Shown: positions 16,166 through 25,241 of the stretch, piece by piece
Layout of the letters: the number at the start of each line of letters is the position of its first letter
Position numbering within the stretch: the first letter of the stretch is position 1
Source: an uncultured Alistipes sp.
GTDB lineage: Bacteria > Bacteroidota > Bacteroidia > Bacteroidales > Rikenellaceae
Assembly (NCBI GenBank): GCA_947623305.1
Contig: CANQGQ010000001.1
Location: 310,001-374,000, forward strand
Length of the DNA: 64,000 bases
Direction: 5' to 3'
Program-made: the position numbers and the translations under genes
Notes under the pieces: model-generated
What the model was told of the DNA's origin: nothing
The model's input: the letters and a program-made list of their open reading frames with translations, nothing else
Database searches by the model: none

Positions 16166-18061
16166 TTACTCCTCGTCTTTCGTCGTCTCCTTTTTCTCGA
16201 CTTTCTCAGCGACTTTCTCCGTTTTTTCAGTCTTTTCGGCTTTCGGAGCGGCTGCTTTCTTGGCGCTCTTCGCTTCGGCAGCCTCCATTGCGCTCTTCAG
16301 CGCGGCCAGACCCGTTACATCGCCCAGCGTCGTCTTCTCGACCGATGCGTTGATCTTCTTCACGGTCGATTTCGTTGCATCGGCGGCAGCCCGTTTTTCG
16401 GCTTTTTCAGCCTTTTCGGCCTCCTTGCGAGCATCGTCGTAGGTGCGCAGATGCGACAATGTGATCCGTTTCGTGGCTTTCGAGAATTCGATCACCTTGA
16501 AAGCCAGTTTGTCGCCGGCCTTCGGCATCGAACCGTCCTCCTTGACGAGCTGGCGCGTCGGGCAGAATCCCTCGACCGAATCGCTCAATGCTACGACGGC
16601 ACCTTTGTCGGTAACCTCCGTAATGGCGGCTTCATGCACGCTGTCGAGCGGATACTGTGCCTCGAACTCGTTCCACGGGTTCTCTTCCAACTGCTTGTGG
16701 CCCAGCGACAGGCGACGATTCTCCTTGTCGATTTCCAGCACGATGACCTCAATGTCGGCCCCTACCTGCGTGAACTCGCCCGGGTGTTTCACCTTCTTCG
16801 TCCAGCTCAGATCGGAGATGTGGATCAGACCGTCGATGCCCTCCTCGATCTCGACGAACACGCCGAAGTTCGTGAAGTTGCGCACTTTGGCCGTGCACTT
16901 CGTACCTACGGGATATTTGGTTTCGATGTTCTCCCACGGATCGGGCGTCAGCTGCTTGATACCCAACGACATCTTGCGTTCCTCACGGTCGAGCGTCAGA
17001 ATGACGGCCTCCACCTCGTCGCCGACCTTCATGAAGTCCTGCGCCGAACGCAGATGCTGGCTCCACGACATTTCGGATACGTGGATCAAGCCTTCGACCC
17101 CGGGAGCGATTTCGACGAATGCACCGTAATCGGCCATAACGACCACTTTGCCCTTGACCTTGTCGCCGACCTTGAGGTTGGCATCGAGCGCCTCCCACGG
17201 ATGCGGGGTGAGCTGCTTCAGACCCAGCGCGATGCGTTTCTTCTGCTCGTCGAAGTCGAGGATAACGACCTGAATTTTTTGGTCGAGCGCAACGACCTCT
17301 TCGGGATGGTTGACACGGCCCCACGACAGGTCGGTGATGTGGATCAGACCGTCCACGCCGCCCAGGTCGACGAATACGCCGTAGGAGGTGATGTTCTTGA
17401 CGGTACCTTCCAGAATCTGGCCCTTCTCCAGTTTCGACATGATGACCTGTTTCTGGGCTTCGAGTTCGGCCTCGATGAGGGCCTTGTGCGATACGACGAC
17501 GTTGCGGAACTCCTGGTTGATCTTCACCACCTTGAACTCCATCGTCTTGTCGACATAAATATCGTAGTCGCGGATGGGTTTGACGTCGATCTGCGAGCCG
17601 GGCAGGAAGGCTTCGATGCCGAACACGTCGACGATCATACCGCCCTTCGTGCGGCACTTAATGTAACCCTTGATGATTTCATCGTTTTCGAGGGCCTCGT
17701 TGACGCGATCCCACGATTTGAGTTGACGGGCCTTCTTGTGCGAAAGCGCCAGCTGGCCGTTTTTGTCTTCGGCGGATTCGACATAGACTTCCACCTTGTC
17801 GCCGACCTTGAGATCGGGGTTGTAGCGGAATTCGGAGTTGGAGATGACGCCTTCGCTCTTGTAGCCGACGTTCACCAGCACCTCGCGTTTGGTGATGCCC
17901 GTAACGGTACCCTCGACCACTTCGCCTACATTGACGTTCGAGAGCGTTTTGTCGTAAGCGGCGGCAATCTGCTCTTTGGGCTGGTCATAGACGCCCAGAT
18001 CCTGTTCGAACGCATTCCAGTCGAACTGCTCGTTCGTAACCGTGTTTTTTACCTCTTCCAT
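16166..18061 (-). CDS. rpsA: 30S ribosomal protein S1
   Basis: A 631-aa protein with six S1 (OB-fold) repeats, for example VGEVVEGTVTGITKREVLVN, LEGTVKNITSYGVFVDLGG and AKVRNFTNFGVFVEIEEG, each with the GLIHISDLSW signature in repeats 3 to 5. It binds mRNA on the ribosome and helps initiation. In Bacteroidota, Shine-Dalgarno sequences are largely absent and A-rich upstream regions may rely on S1. The C-terminus is an unusual Lys/Ala/Glu-rich tail of about 90 residues. A leader of about 265 nt precedes it. Confidence 0.96.
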   Translation of the reverse strand: MEEVKNTVTNEQFDWNAFEQDLGVYDQPKEQIAAAYDKTLSNVNVGEVVEGTVTGITKREVLVNVGYKSEGVISNSEFRYNPDLKVGDKVEVYVESAEDKNGQLALSHKKARQLKSWDRVNEALENDEIIKGYIKCRTKGGMIVDVFGIEAFLPGSQIDVKPIRDYDIYVDKTMEFKVVKINQEFRNVVVSHKALIEAELEAQKQVIMSKLEKGQILEGTVKNITSYGVFVDLGGVDGLIHITDLSWGRVNHPEEVVALDQKIQVVILDFDEQKKRIALGLKQLTPHPWEALDANLKVGDKVKGKVVVMADYGAFVEIAPGVEGLIHVSEMSWSQHLRSAQDFMKVGDEVEAVILTLDREERKMSLGIKQLTPDPWENIETKYPVGTKCTAKVRNFTNFGVFVEIEEGIDGLIHISDLSWTKKVKHPGEFTQVGADIEVIVLEIDKENRRLSLGHKQLEENPWNEFEAQYPLDSVHEAAITEVTDKGAVVALSDSVEGFCPTRQLVKEDGSMPKAGDKLAFKVIEFSKATKRITLSHLRTYDDARKEAEKAEKAEKRAAADATKSTVKKINASVEKTTLGDVTGLAALKSAMEAAEAKSAKKAAAPKAEKTEKTEKVAEKVEKKETTKDEE

Positions 18062-18154
18062 AATTGGAAATAAATTTGCGATTCAATCGCTCGTTAAAAA
18101 GTTAAACATTTATTCGAAGCAATCAGCTACTTGCATGTACCCACGTTCTCGACC

Positions 18155-18262
18155 CAAATACTCGAATCCGATCCTTGTCGCTCGCCGCCTTCAGCGTCGT
18201 ATGCAGATTAGACCCACACTCCCAACCCCCACCTTGGCGGGGACTTCGGTCGGGAAATCCGA
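18155..18262. repeat. leader repeat module D, divergent copy (rpsA leader)
   Basis: GACCCACACTCCCAACCCCC followed by ACCTTGGCGGGGACTTCGG resembles the end of the 56400-56512 copy. The upstream half is diverged. It lies within the transcribed rpsA leader. The rest of the gap 18062-18350 shows only the promoter. Confidence 0.5.
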
Positions 18263-18331
18263 AGCAATCGGGTTTTACGACCGTCGGTACAAGAATTGCC
18301 TTATGCTATTTCCCTGCGTGTGCAAGGATTG

Positions 18332-18362
18332 CAAAGATACGAACTTTTTTTTATTCTGCAAA
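18332..18362 (-). promoter_or_regulatory. rpsA promoter
   Basis: TTTG (18359-18362), 19 bases, TATCTTTG (18332-18339) on the minus strand. This predicts a 5' leader of about 265 nt for rpsA. Confidence 0.8.
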
Positions 18363-18701
18363 AAAGGCGGTGATGCGGGAGCGGGGCGTAAGCCGAAGCG
18401 TGTCGTAGTCGAGGCCGCTCAACACGACCGGACAGCCCGGAGAGGCCGGCACATAGTCCGGCAGCCGCTCGGACAGAGAGGCCCGTTCGACACGCAACTT
18501 CGAAAAGACCGTTTCGTAATCCGTCGGAAAATCGAGCACGAGCAGGCCGGCATAAAATTCCGTTGCCGGCTGCCGGTCGGGTTCCGTGCACTGTTCGATG
18601 CGGAGCAGACGGCCATCCGGCCCGAACACGGCGAGCGGATGACGGAGAACTCCCTGCGGTGTCCACAACAGATTCGATGCGATACGGCGTTCGCGTGTCA
18701 T
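18351..18701 (-). CDS. small protein resembling the N-terminal part of amidohydrolases
   Basis: A 116-aa protein of uncertain function. The pattern RRIASNLLWTPQGVLRHPLAVF, then a DGRLL turn and TEFYAGLLVLDFPTDYE, looks like the first beta-sandwich strands of an amidohydrolase (sFxG.ivxPGFvdxH), but the metal-binding HxH and the rest of the barrel are missing. It overlaps the DUF4296 lipoprotein gene by 4 bases (ATGA), so it is translationally linked to it. It may be a conserved stand-alone domain or a relic. Its 3' end overlaps the rpsA promoter region. Confidence 0.6.
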   Translation of the reverse strand: MTRERRIASNLLWTPQGVLRHPLAVFGPDGRLLRIEQCTEPDRQPATEFYAGLLVLDFPTDYETVFSKLRVERASLSERLPDYVPASPGCPVVLSGLDYDTLRLTPRSRITAFFAE

Positions 18702-19600
18702 TTTTCGGACGATGGCATTGCGGAACCGGCGGGTTTTGGAGTCGTTCCCATGCCGGAGCCTTCATCCTCACTTTTTTCCTTACCACCTTTCGGATCCTTC
18801 CCATTTAATAAAAATTCGTCGGCGAAGATACGGATGTTCAGTTGTTCGTCGTAGAGGGCATCGACCGCTGCAGAGGTCTCGGGCGTGTAGTCGATCCGCA
18901 GGTCGGTGATCGTAATCGACGGCTGACGGGGCGTGCCGTCGAAACAGCCGAGATCGACATGCAAACGGCGGTGGGAGCTGTCGGCCTTGAAATTGCGTTT
19001 GAAATGTTCGTCGTTGTTGCGCCACATCGTCGCCGAGACGATCGACGAGCGGGAGCTGTCCTGTTTTTCCAACCACAGTTTGTTCTGCAAACGGTTGTTG
19101 CGGTCGAGCGAATCGACCTTGTAGTTCATTTCGACGACATAGGAGCCCGGCACGACATCCACCGCGATGCGCAGCCGCGCCGTATCCTTCAACGACCGCA
19201 CCCGAATCAACGAATCGGAATAGACGCGGCGCGTCTGCGTCCGTTCGGCCACGCGGTCGATGGTATCGAGGATGGCGACCTCGCGATCGTAGTATTTGCC
19301 CTCCGCCTCCAACAGGACGATGGCCTGCTCGACGACATCGCCCAGCCGCGCGCTCTTGCGTTTCGAGAAGTTGCCGATGGTGTATTGCACGTCGGCCGTC
19401 GTGTAGCCGTAGCGTTCGAAGATAGGTTCGTAAACGTTCAGCGAATCGCGTTTGGCTTCGTGGTCGACGTAGGCGTTGACCAAAAAGGCATCGTGGAAAA
19501 TACGGGCCAACTCGTCGTCGGGGATGATCGTATGGCGTTTGCAGCCCGCAGCCGCAAGCATCAGCAGCGCAATGACGGTTATTTTCGAGCGAAGATTCAT
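18698..19600 (-). CDS. DUF4296-type lipoprotein
   Basis: A 300-aa lipoprotein (LLMLAAAGCKRHTIIPDDELARIFHDAFL). The N-terminal region with IIPDDELARIFHDAF...YGYTTADVQYTIGNFSKRK matches the DUF4296 family, which is known only from Bacteroidota and has no assigned function. The rest is beta-rich and ends in a charged Gly/Lys/Glu tail. It sits between lolE (15 bases upstream) and the amidohydrolase-like small gene (4-base overlap), so it belongs to the rbfA-lolE operon. Confidence 0.8.
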   Translation of the reverse strand: MNLRSKITVIALLMLAAAGCKRHTIIPDDELARIFHDAFLVNAYVDHEAKRDSLNVYEPIFERYGYTTADVQYTIGNFSKRKSARLGDVVEQAIVLLEAEGKYYDREVAILDTIDRVAERTQTRRVYSDSLIRVRSLKDTARLRIAVDVVPGSYVVEMNYKVDSLDRNNRLQNKLWLEKQDSSRSSIVSATMWRNNDEHFKRNFKADSSHRRLHVDLGCFDGTPRQPSITITDLRIDYTPETSAAVDALYDEQLNIRIFADEFLLNGKDPKGGKEKSEDEGSGMGTTPKPAGSAMPSSEK

Positions 19601-19615
19601 GGGACGATCGGATTT

Positions 19616-20857
19616 TTATTCATGGGTGGGGATCGCGTTCGCAGGGCGCCGCGATCCCGACTTTTTAATCAGATTGCGGGTGGTCGCGTCCGAAAGCAGG
19701 AACGCGACGGCCGCGAATGCAGCGATTACGGCGAACAAATCGCCGAGCCGGAACTCGACGGGATAGCTTTTGGTCAGAAAACTGTCGGCCGGAATCTCGA
19801 TCAGGCCGAAATGTTGTTGCACGAGGGTCGCCGCCACACCTATCAAAACACCGATTCCGGCCCCCAGCGCGCAAATCGACAGCCCTTCGGCACGGAAAAT
19901 GGCTCGCACGAGCCGATTGTCGGCGCCCAGCGCCCGCAGCGTTTCGATGTCGCCGCGTTTTTCGATAATGAGCATCGTCAGCGCGCCGACGACCGAGAAC
20001 GAGGCGATGACCAACACGAGCAGCGAGATGAAAAAGATGCCCCACTTTTCGTAAGTCATGATGCGGTAGAACGATGCGCGCAGCTCGTGGCGGGTGCGGA
20101 GTTCGAATCCGTCGCCGACCACCTCGGCAACGGCCTTTTTCATCCGGTCGGGGTCGACGCCCTCGGCCGTCCGCAGCAACATGGCCGACGCCTGGTCGGG
20201 ATAATTGAAGAGCCGGCGGGCCAATCGGAGCGAGACGAGCACATACCGCTGTTCGGATTCCAGGTCGAGCACGAAAACGCCGCCCACAGGCACCGTGCGC
20301 CGCGTGTAGTTGGCCGACGGAAGCAGCGACGGCACCGCGCCCCGCCGTACGGCATAGGCCTCGACTTCGGCTTCAGCCAACGAACGGATGCCCAACTGGG
20401 CGGCCATCGACTGACCGATGACCATCCGTTCGAAGTCGCCGATGCGCACGGCTCCGTCGCCGACCTCCACGGCCTCGCGCCAGTCGAGCACGGCATCGTA
20501 ACCGTCGTCGACCCCGCGGACGGTGGCGATAGTCTGCCGTCCGTCGTGCTGGAGCAGCGCGCTCTGTTCGAGGATGAACGAAAGGCCTGCGATTTCGGGC
20601 ATCCGAGCAAGGGCGACAGTATCTATTTCGGCGACGGCGAACGTCCGGCCCTCGCGCGGCGAGACGGTCAATTCAGCGTCGAAGGCCGAGCAGGTCGAAT
20701 GGATCAGCCGCTCGAATCCGTTGAACACCGACAACAGAATGATCATCGCCGCAACGGGCATCGCCACAGCCACGACGCTCAATCCCGCGATCAGATTGAC
20801 GACCGAACGCGATTGGGCAGAGAAGAGGTAACGGCGAGCGAAGAGTTGCGACAACAT
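19616..20857 (-). CDS. LolC/LolE-type ABC transporter permease
   Basis: A 413-aa inner-membrane protein of the FtsX/MacB permease class. One N-terminal helix (VVNLIAGLSVVAVAMPVAAMIILLSVFNG) is followed by a large periplasmic MacB-PCD-like domain and three C-terminal helices, with EKRGDIETLRALGADNRLVRAIF between the first two. This arrangement fits the LolCDE system that releases lipoproteins from the inner membrane. The ATPase is not in the window. It starts 7 bases after rbfA. Confidence 0.87.
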   Translation of the reverse strand: MLSQLFARRYLFSAQSRSVVNLIAGLSVVAVAMPVAAMIILLSVFNGFERLIHSTCSAFDAELTVSPREGRTFAVAEIDTVALARMPEIAGLSFILEQSALLQHDGRQTIATVRGVDDGYDAVLDWREAVEVGDGAVRIGDFERMVIGQSMAAQLGIRSLAEAEVEAYAVRRGAVPSLLPSANYTRRTVPVGGVFVLDLESEQRYVLVSLRLARRLFNYPDQASAMLLRTAEGVDPDRMKKAVAEVVGDGFELRTRHELRASFYRIMTYEKWGIFFISLLVLVIASFSVVGALTMLIIEKRGDIETLRALGADNRLVRAIFRAEGLSICALGAGIGVLIGVAATLVQQHFGLIEIPADSFLTKSYPVEFRLGDLFAVIAAFAAVAFLLSDATTRNLIKKSGSRRPANAIPTHE

Positions 20858-20864
20858 GGCGGCG

Positions 20865-21209
20865 TCAGTTTTTCATCGCCCGTTCGATGTGCTCGATGTA
20901 TTCGAGCGAGTCGTCCAAGAAGAACTGGATTTCGGGGATGCTCTTCAACTGGTTGCGGAGCCGGTTGCCGAGCAATCCGCGCAACGGGCGGACATGCTGT
21001 TCGAGCGACTGCATCACCTGTTCGTGGCGGGCGAACGGGAAGATGCTGACGTAAATTTTCGCATAGGCGAAGTCGGGCGAAATGCGCACGGCCGTAACCG
21101 TAACGAGCGAACCGAGCGCGACCTCAGGCATCTGCTGCTGGAGGATTTCGGCCATATCCTTCTGGATCTGCTTCGCGATTTTCTGTTGTCTGTTCGAATT
21201 ATTTTCCAT
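20865..21209 (-). CDS. rbfA: ribosome-binding factor A
   Basis: A 114-aa KH-like protein required for late 30S maturation. SNRQQKIAKQIQKDMAEILQ opens the family and the central part reads VTVTAVRISPDFAYAKIYVS, with PEIQFFLDDSLEYIEHIE at the end. It leads the rbfA-lolE-DUF4296 operon. The ATG follows CCAGTGAATAAAAA, a GGCACGG-type repeat end that provides the A-rich initiation region. Confidence 0.95.
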   Translation of the reverse strand: MENNSNRQQKIAKQIQKDMAEILQQQMPEVALGSLVTVTAVRISPDFAYAKIYVSIFPFARHEQVMQSLEQHVRPLRGLLGNRLRNQLKSIPEIQFFLDDSLEYIEHIERAMKN

Positions 21210-21290
21210 TTTTTATTCACTGGTACGGGTCGCACGGTCGGTACAACCACTTACTCTATTATTAACGGTTACGGGTCGCATCCTTCATAC
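21209..21290. repeat. two diverged GGTACGG-type AT-rich ends upstream of rbfA
   Basis: ATTCACTGGTACGGGTCGCA (21214) and ATTAACGGTTACGGGTCGCA (21262) are direct repeats about 48 bp apart. Together they fill most of the 136-bp gap between rbfA and the PorT-like gene. Confidence 0.65.
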
Positions 21291-21345
21291 GAGGCCGCCC
21301 CCCCCTTATTGCCTATCTTCCCCTCGACACCTCCCGATCGGCCCA

Positions 21346-22152
21346 TCAAAAGGCATATTTAAATACTTCTTTGTTCTTTTCGCGTTTGGGGCGGGGTTTC
21401 CACGTTTCGAATCCCTCCTTGTTGAAACGGTACGAAACGCCGATCGAGATGTTCAAATTGTCGAGCGGCGAGCGCAGCGGAGTGGCATAGAACGGATTTT
21501 CGGGGCCATCGGTCGCATTGTCGGCGTATTTGTTGCGGTTGCGCACGATGTCCGAATAGCCGAAATAGTAGCGTACCCGAAAATTGAGTTCGAACCGCTT
21601 AATGAGAAAGGCGATGCCGCCGCCGCCGGCCAACCCGTAACCGAACCGGTTGTCGCGCACGGTCGTGAAGGTATAGGTGCCTTTCCAGTCGGGCTCGCCG
21701 GCGGCACGGGCCTGCTCGTTCTCGTAAGTCGACGAAAGGTTGTACGAAAAGGTCGCCGCCGCCTCCAAATAGACCCGCATGCGATGGTTGAACAGATAGA
21801 CATGGGGCTGCCACACGATCGGCAAAATGAGCGAATTGACCTTGCGCGTATAATAAAGGTAATCGGCCCGATCGTCCACCCGCGAAGCGTTCGTAGCATA
21901 GGAGAATCCCTGTTGCAGGAATTCGAGGTCGATGCCGAATCCGCCCACGACCCGTTGCGAGCCGTAGTAGCGCCACGAAAGTCCGGCGCTGTACTGGCCC
22001 CAGATGGCTTTCATCTCCTGCTGCGGTTGGAAACGACCGTTCGACATGCCGTAACCGACCGTAACGCCCAGCGTATGTTGACCCGATGCGGTGCCGCCGG
22101 CCAGCAGCAGCAGCGCGATGAGCACATGACGGATTATTTTCTTTCGTCGCAT
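21346..22152 (-). CDS. PorT-like outer-membrane beta-barrel protein
   Basis: A 268-aa secreted protein. The signal peptide HVLIALLLLAGGTASGQ is followed by alternating hydrophobic strands (TLGVTVGYGMSNGRF, YSAGLSWRYYGS, NLNISIGVSYRFNKEG) that predict an eight-to-ten-stranded barrel like the PorT/OMP_b-brl families of Bacteroidota. PorT itself is part of the type IX secretion apparatus, but this assignment is only to the general fold. It starts 33 bases after the Ig-like lipoprotein gene and shares its operon. Confidence 0.75.
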   Translation of the reverse strand: MRRKKIIRHVLIALLLLAGGTASGQHTLGVTVGYGMSNGRFQPQQEMKAIWGQYSAGLSWRYYGSQRVVGGFGIDLEFLQQGFSYATNASRVDDRADYLYYTRKVNSLILPIVWQPHVYLFNHRMRVYLEAAATFSYNLSSTYENEQARAAGEPDWKGTYTFTTVRDNRFGYGLAGGGGIAFLIKRFELNFRVRYYFGYSDIVRNRNKYADNATDGPENPFYATPLRSPLDNLNISIGVSYRFNKEGFETWKPRPKREKNKEVFKYAF

Positions 22153-22185
22153 TTTTCTCTGTCGTTTCTTTCGTTGTCTGCGGGG

Positions 22186-24243
22186 CTATCTGAACCGATC
22201 GAACATGCCGCCCGTGGCATTGAAACTCGAATTCATCGAATTGGCGCCGGTACCCATATTCCGGTCGCGGTCGTTCGGCTTTTTCGGCCCCTCCTTGGCC
22301 GCCTTTTCCGCTTCGCGGCGCAGGCGTTGCAGTTCCTGTTCGTCGAGCCGGCGCTGGAGCGTTTCCATGTTCATCGGGACGAAAATCGCATCCATATCCA
22401 TCGTGAATTCGACCTCCCAGTTGACCTTCGTCGCAAAGGTGTCTTCGCCGCGCTCGTTGAGGTAAAATTCGGCCCGCTCGGGCTGACGACGTTCGACGAC
22501 GTTGCCCGTATCCCATTTGCCGTTGCCGTTGGCATCCTCGATGATGCGGAACTTGATCTCGCCCGCCGGAACATAGTTGAACTGGACGTCGCCCGCCGTA
22601 ACGCCGCGTTTCTCCTGCTTCAGCGAATTGCCATCGAGCAGTTGGATGATGTAGCGTTTGTGCGGGTTTTCGGCCTTCACATGGATTTTCACCGTGGCGA
22701 ACTTTTCAGGGTCGAATGTCGCGTACTTGCCGACAAGCGAATCGTTCGAGAAGCCCGCAATGTCGGCGATGGCCCCTTCGGGAATGGTCAGCTTGTAGTC
22801 GGTCTTCGGTGTCCAAGCCGCACGGATGTACCAACGGCGCAACTGGGCCGTATCGCGCACGAAGTGCACCGGAATTCGGGTTTCCCGCTGTTCCGCATCG
22901 ACCGCCGCCAACTGCACAGCGGCCGAATCCAGTCGGGCGAGCGGATAATCGAAATCGACGGTCAACCCCTCTTCGGGATTGAGGTCGCCCGACAACGAGA
23001 GTTTGTACCCGAACGGATTCTCCTTTTCGGGTTCCTTCCACTCTTCGCCGGCCTCCTCAGCCTTGCGGCGTTCGCGTTCGAGGCGCTCGCGTTCGCGCTC
23101 CTGCTCCTTCGTTTCGACCAACCGCCAAGCCAATTTGAGCGGTTCGGTTACCTCCTGCAGGACGCTGAGCGTATCGTGTTTCATGTAGGTGATCGACCCT
23201 TTGATCGTGTCGGGCAGGTCGGCGGCCGGCACGTGGAACCACAGCGCCACGGTATCGCGGCCTACGGTTTGCGGATCGACGATGACCCGATCGTCGGGGA
23301 TGCTGTCGAAGCGGATGTTTTTGATCTGCGGGTTGGCCGTCGTGAAATAGAGCATCGCCTGGTGTTGCAGCGGACGGGCGGTCTCGGAGAGCATCTGCCG
23401 ACGGAACGCCCGATCGGTGAACATGCGCAGATAGAGTTGCGGCGACGCCGTAACGTAACGGCGCAACGAATCGTACCAGATCGTGAAATCGGGCATACGG
23501 GCCGGATTGTGCCGTCCCTCGACGAATCCGATCTGGTCGCTGCCGGGTTCGTAAATCTGGTTATCGTTTTTGTCTTCGAAGGCGTAGACCCGATAGTCGA
23601 TCGGTTTGAGGTTCTGCGCGATGAAGATGCCGTTGGTTTCGGCCCGTGCGATGACCGACGGTTTGTATTTGAAAACAGTCGAATCGTACTCGGGCACCTC
23701 CTCGACCGAATCGGCCGGAAAGAACCAGATGAAGGTTTTCGACACGGAATCGGCCCGATAACCGTCGGCCGTGTAACCCGACATGACCATCGAATCGACC
23801 TCGGGGCCGGTCGAAAAGACATAACGCATCGAATAGCGCGGATTATCCTCGTTGTTGTCGCGGATCATGCTGCCGAAGTTGAGGGCATAGGTGGTATTGG
23901 GTTCGAGCGTATCGCGCAGTTGGACGACGACCCCTTTGCCGCGCAGCGAGACGAGCGGTTTCTTCTTCATGGCCGGCGAGGTGAAGAACTCTTTCTGCTG
24001 GTCTTTGAGTTGGACGTACTCGTCGAACTCGATGTAGATCTTTTCGTGGCCCGTCGTCGGGCGGTTGACCGCAAAGTTGTCGGGCGTCATGCGCACGACG
24101 ACCGGCGGCAGCGAGTCGCGCGGCCCGCCGGTCGGGGTCATGATGCTGGCGCACCGGCTCAAAAACGCCGACAGAAAAAGCAGGACGGCGCCTGCACGCA
24201 GCCATCGGAGCGGATAACGGGTCGTATCGTGGGGTCGTTTCAT
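22186..24243 (-). CDS. large Ig-like (Big_5) domain lipoprotein
   Basis: A 685-aa lipoprotein (FLSAFLSRCASIMTPTGGPRDSLPPVVVRMTPDNFAVN). The opening CASIMTPTGGPRDSLPP with a following Ig-like_5 domain is very common in Bacteroidota and has no established function. The middle includes EFRxYAFEDKNDN-type phrases and a Glu/Arg-rich helical segment (VETKEQERERERLERERRKAEEA), and another Ig-like segment follows. A charged low-complexity tail (RRLDEQELQRLRREAEKAAKEG) ends in an Asn-rich stretch. It overlaps the upstream lipoprotein gene by 4 bases. Confidence 0.85.
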   Translation of the reverse strand: MKRPHDTTRYPLRWLRAGAVLLFLSAFLSRCASIMTPTGGPRDSLPPVVVRMTPDNFAVNRPTTGHEKIYIEFDEYVQLKDQQKEFFTSPAMKKKPLVSLRGKGVVVQLRDTLEPNTTYALNFGSMIRDNNEDNPRYSMRYVFSTGPEVDSMVMSGYTADGYRADSVSKTFIWFFPADSVEEVPEYDSTVFKYKPSVIARAETNGIFIAQNLKPIDYRVYAFEDKNDNQIYEPGSDQIGFVEGRHNPARMPDFTIWYDSLRRYVTASPQLYLRMFTDRAFRRQMLSETARPLQHQAMLYFTTANPQIKNIRFDSIPDDRVIVDPQTVGRDTVALWFHVPAADLPDTIKGSITYMKHDTLSVLQEVTEPLKLAWRLVETKEQERERERLERERRKAEEAGEEWKEPEKENPFGYKLSLSGDLNPEEGLTVDFDYPLARLDSAAVQLAAVDAEQRETRIPVHFVRDTAQLRRWYIRAAWTPKTDYKLTIPEGAIADIAGFSNDSLVGKYATFDPEKFATVKIHVKAENPHKRYIIQLLDGNSLKQEKRGVTAGDVQFNYVPAGEIKFRIIEDANGNGKWDTGNVVERRQPERAEFYLNERGEDTFATKVNWEVEFTMDMDAIFVPMNMETLQRRLDEQELQRLRREAEKAAKEGPKKPNDRDRNMGTGANSMNSSFNATGGMFDRFR

Positions 24244-25241
24244 CGGTTTTCGGTTTTCGGTTCCGGAGCATGGCGATCATCGACCATGCACCAATCGTTC
24301 TCTTTGTATCGTCCTTCCGTCCGCCACGGCCGGAACACGACGGGCCAAGTCGGCGACGGGCCTTCGAGGTCGGGCACGAACTTCGTGTAGGCGTAGATGC
24401 GATTGAGCCGATCGACCACGACGGCCATCAGCGGCGTGGCGGTTACCTCCATGCCATAGGTGCCCGAGTCGCCTTCGTAGTAGGCCTGGAAATTGGGGGT
24501 CGTGCGTTCTTCCGAACCATCCTTGCGCGTGATCCTGCCGGCCACGGCATCGTCGTACGAGGCGATATACCAGTCGGTCGTATCGGCGACGTAGGCGTAG
24601 GCCTTGATCTGCGACGACGTGAAGGCGCTCTCCTCGCCGTCCGCTTCGGCCTGCCACGTCGGTTTGTAGTAGGCTTTCAGGACGGTGGGCGGCGCATAGA
24701 ACTCGTTGTAAAAGCTCCAGACGCCGTTTTTGTAGGCATGGCCCTCTTTCCACGGCAGAAAGACCACCGAAACGTAGAGCTTCGGCAGATTGAGCAGCGG
24801 CTGCTGCATCGTGTAGCCGTAGAGACGGGTCGCCGGATCGACGACGACGATCATCCGCGACACACGGCTGAGCGGCATCTGCAACCAAGTAGACCGATCG
24901 ACGCTCCCCTCGCCGCCCGCTTCGGCCCCTTCGTCTCCTTCCGTACCGACGGTTCCGTCATAAGGGACGGCGATGTCCGCAGGCTCGGTCAGACGTTGAG
25001 ACGGATCGTCCTTGCGTGTGATGATGCCCGCCGCAGCATCGGCATACGAGGCGATGCCCCAGTCGAGCGTATCGACTTCGTAGGCATAGGCGACGACCCC
25101 CGCCAACGGTTCGGCGGAATCGACCGACTGATACTGCACACTCGGCTTGAGGATGTAGGTCGTCTCGAATTTGCCCTCCTTCAGGCAGGAGACGAACAAC
25201 AGCGCAAGCAGCGGCCACCCGTATGGAAAACGTCGTTTCAT
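24240..25241 (-). CDS. lipoprotein with an internal tandem duplication
   Basis: I do not recognise a named family for this 333-aa lipoprotein (LALLFVSCLKEGKFETTY). It consists of two similar units of about 140 residues. AYAYEVDTLDWGIASYADAA and AYAYVADTTDWYIASYDDAV are matched, as are AGIITRKDD and AGRITRKDG, IVVVDPATRLYGYT and AVVVDRLNRIYAYT, and VVFLPWKEGHAYKNGVW and VVFRPWRTEGRYKENDW. I chose the ATG at 25241 because the ORF-track extension is a frame shadow of holB and folK. It overlaps folK and the Ig-like gene by 4 bases each, so translation of the three is coupled. Confidence 0.85.
   Translation of the reverse strand: MKRRFPYGWPLLALLFVSCLKEGKFETTYILKPSVQYQSVDSAEPLAGVVAYAYEVDTLDWGIASYADAAAGIITRKDDPSQRLTEPADIAVPYDGTVGTEGDEGAEAGGEGSVDRSTWLQMPLSRVSRMIVVVDPATRLYGYTMQQPLLNLPKLYVSVVFLPWKEGHAYKNGVWSFYNEFYAPPTVLKAYYKPTWQAEADGEESAFTSSQIKAYAYVADTTDWYIASYDDAVAGRITRKDGSEERTTPNFQAYYEGDSGTYGMEVTATPLMAVVVDRLNRIYAYTKFVPDLEGPSPTWPVVFRPWRTEGRYKENDWCMVDDRHAPEPKTENR

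Noticed and set aside
21082-24390. 1102-codon plus-strand ORF
   Set aside because: It runs antisense through rbfA, the PorT-like gene and the Ig-like lipoprotein, which have clear signal peptides and coupling. It has no domain of its own.
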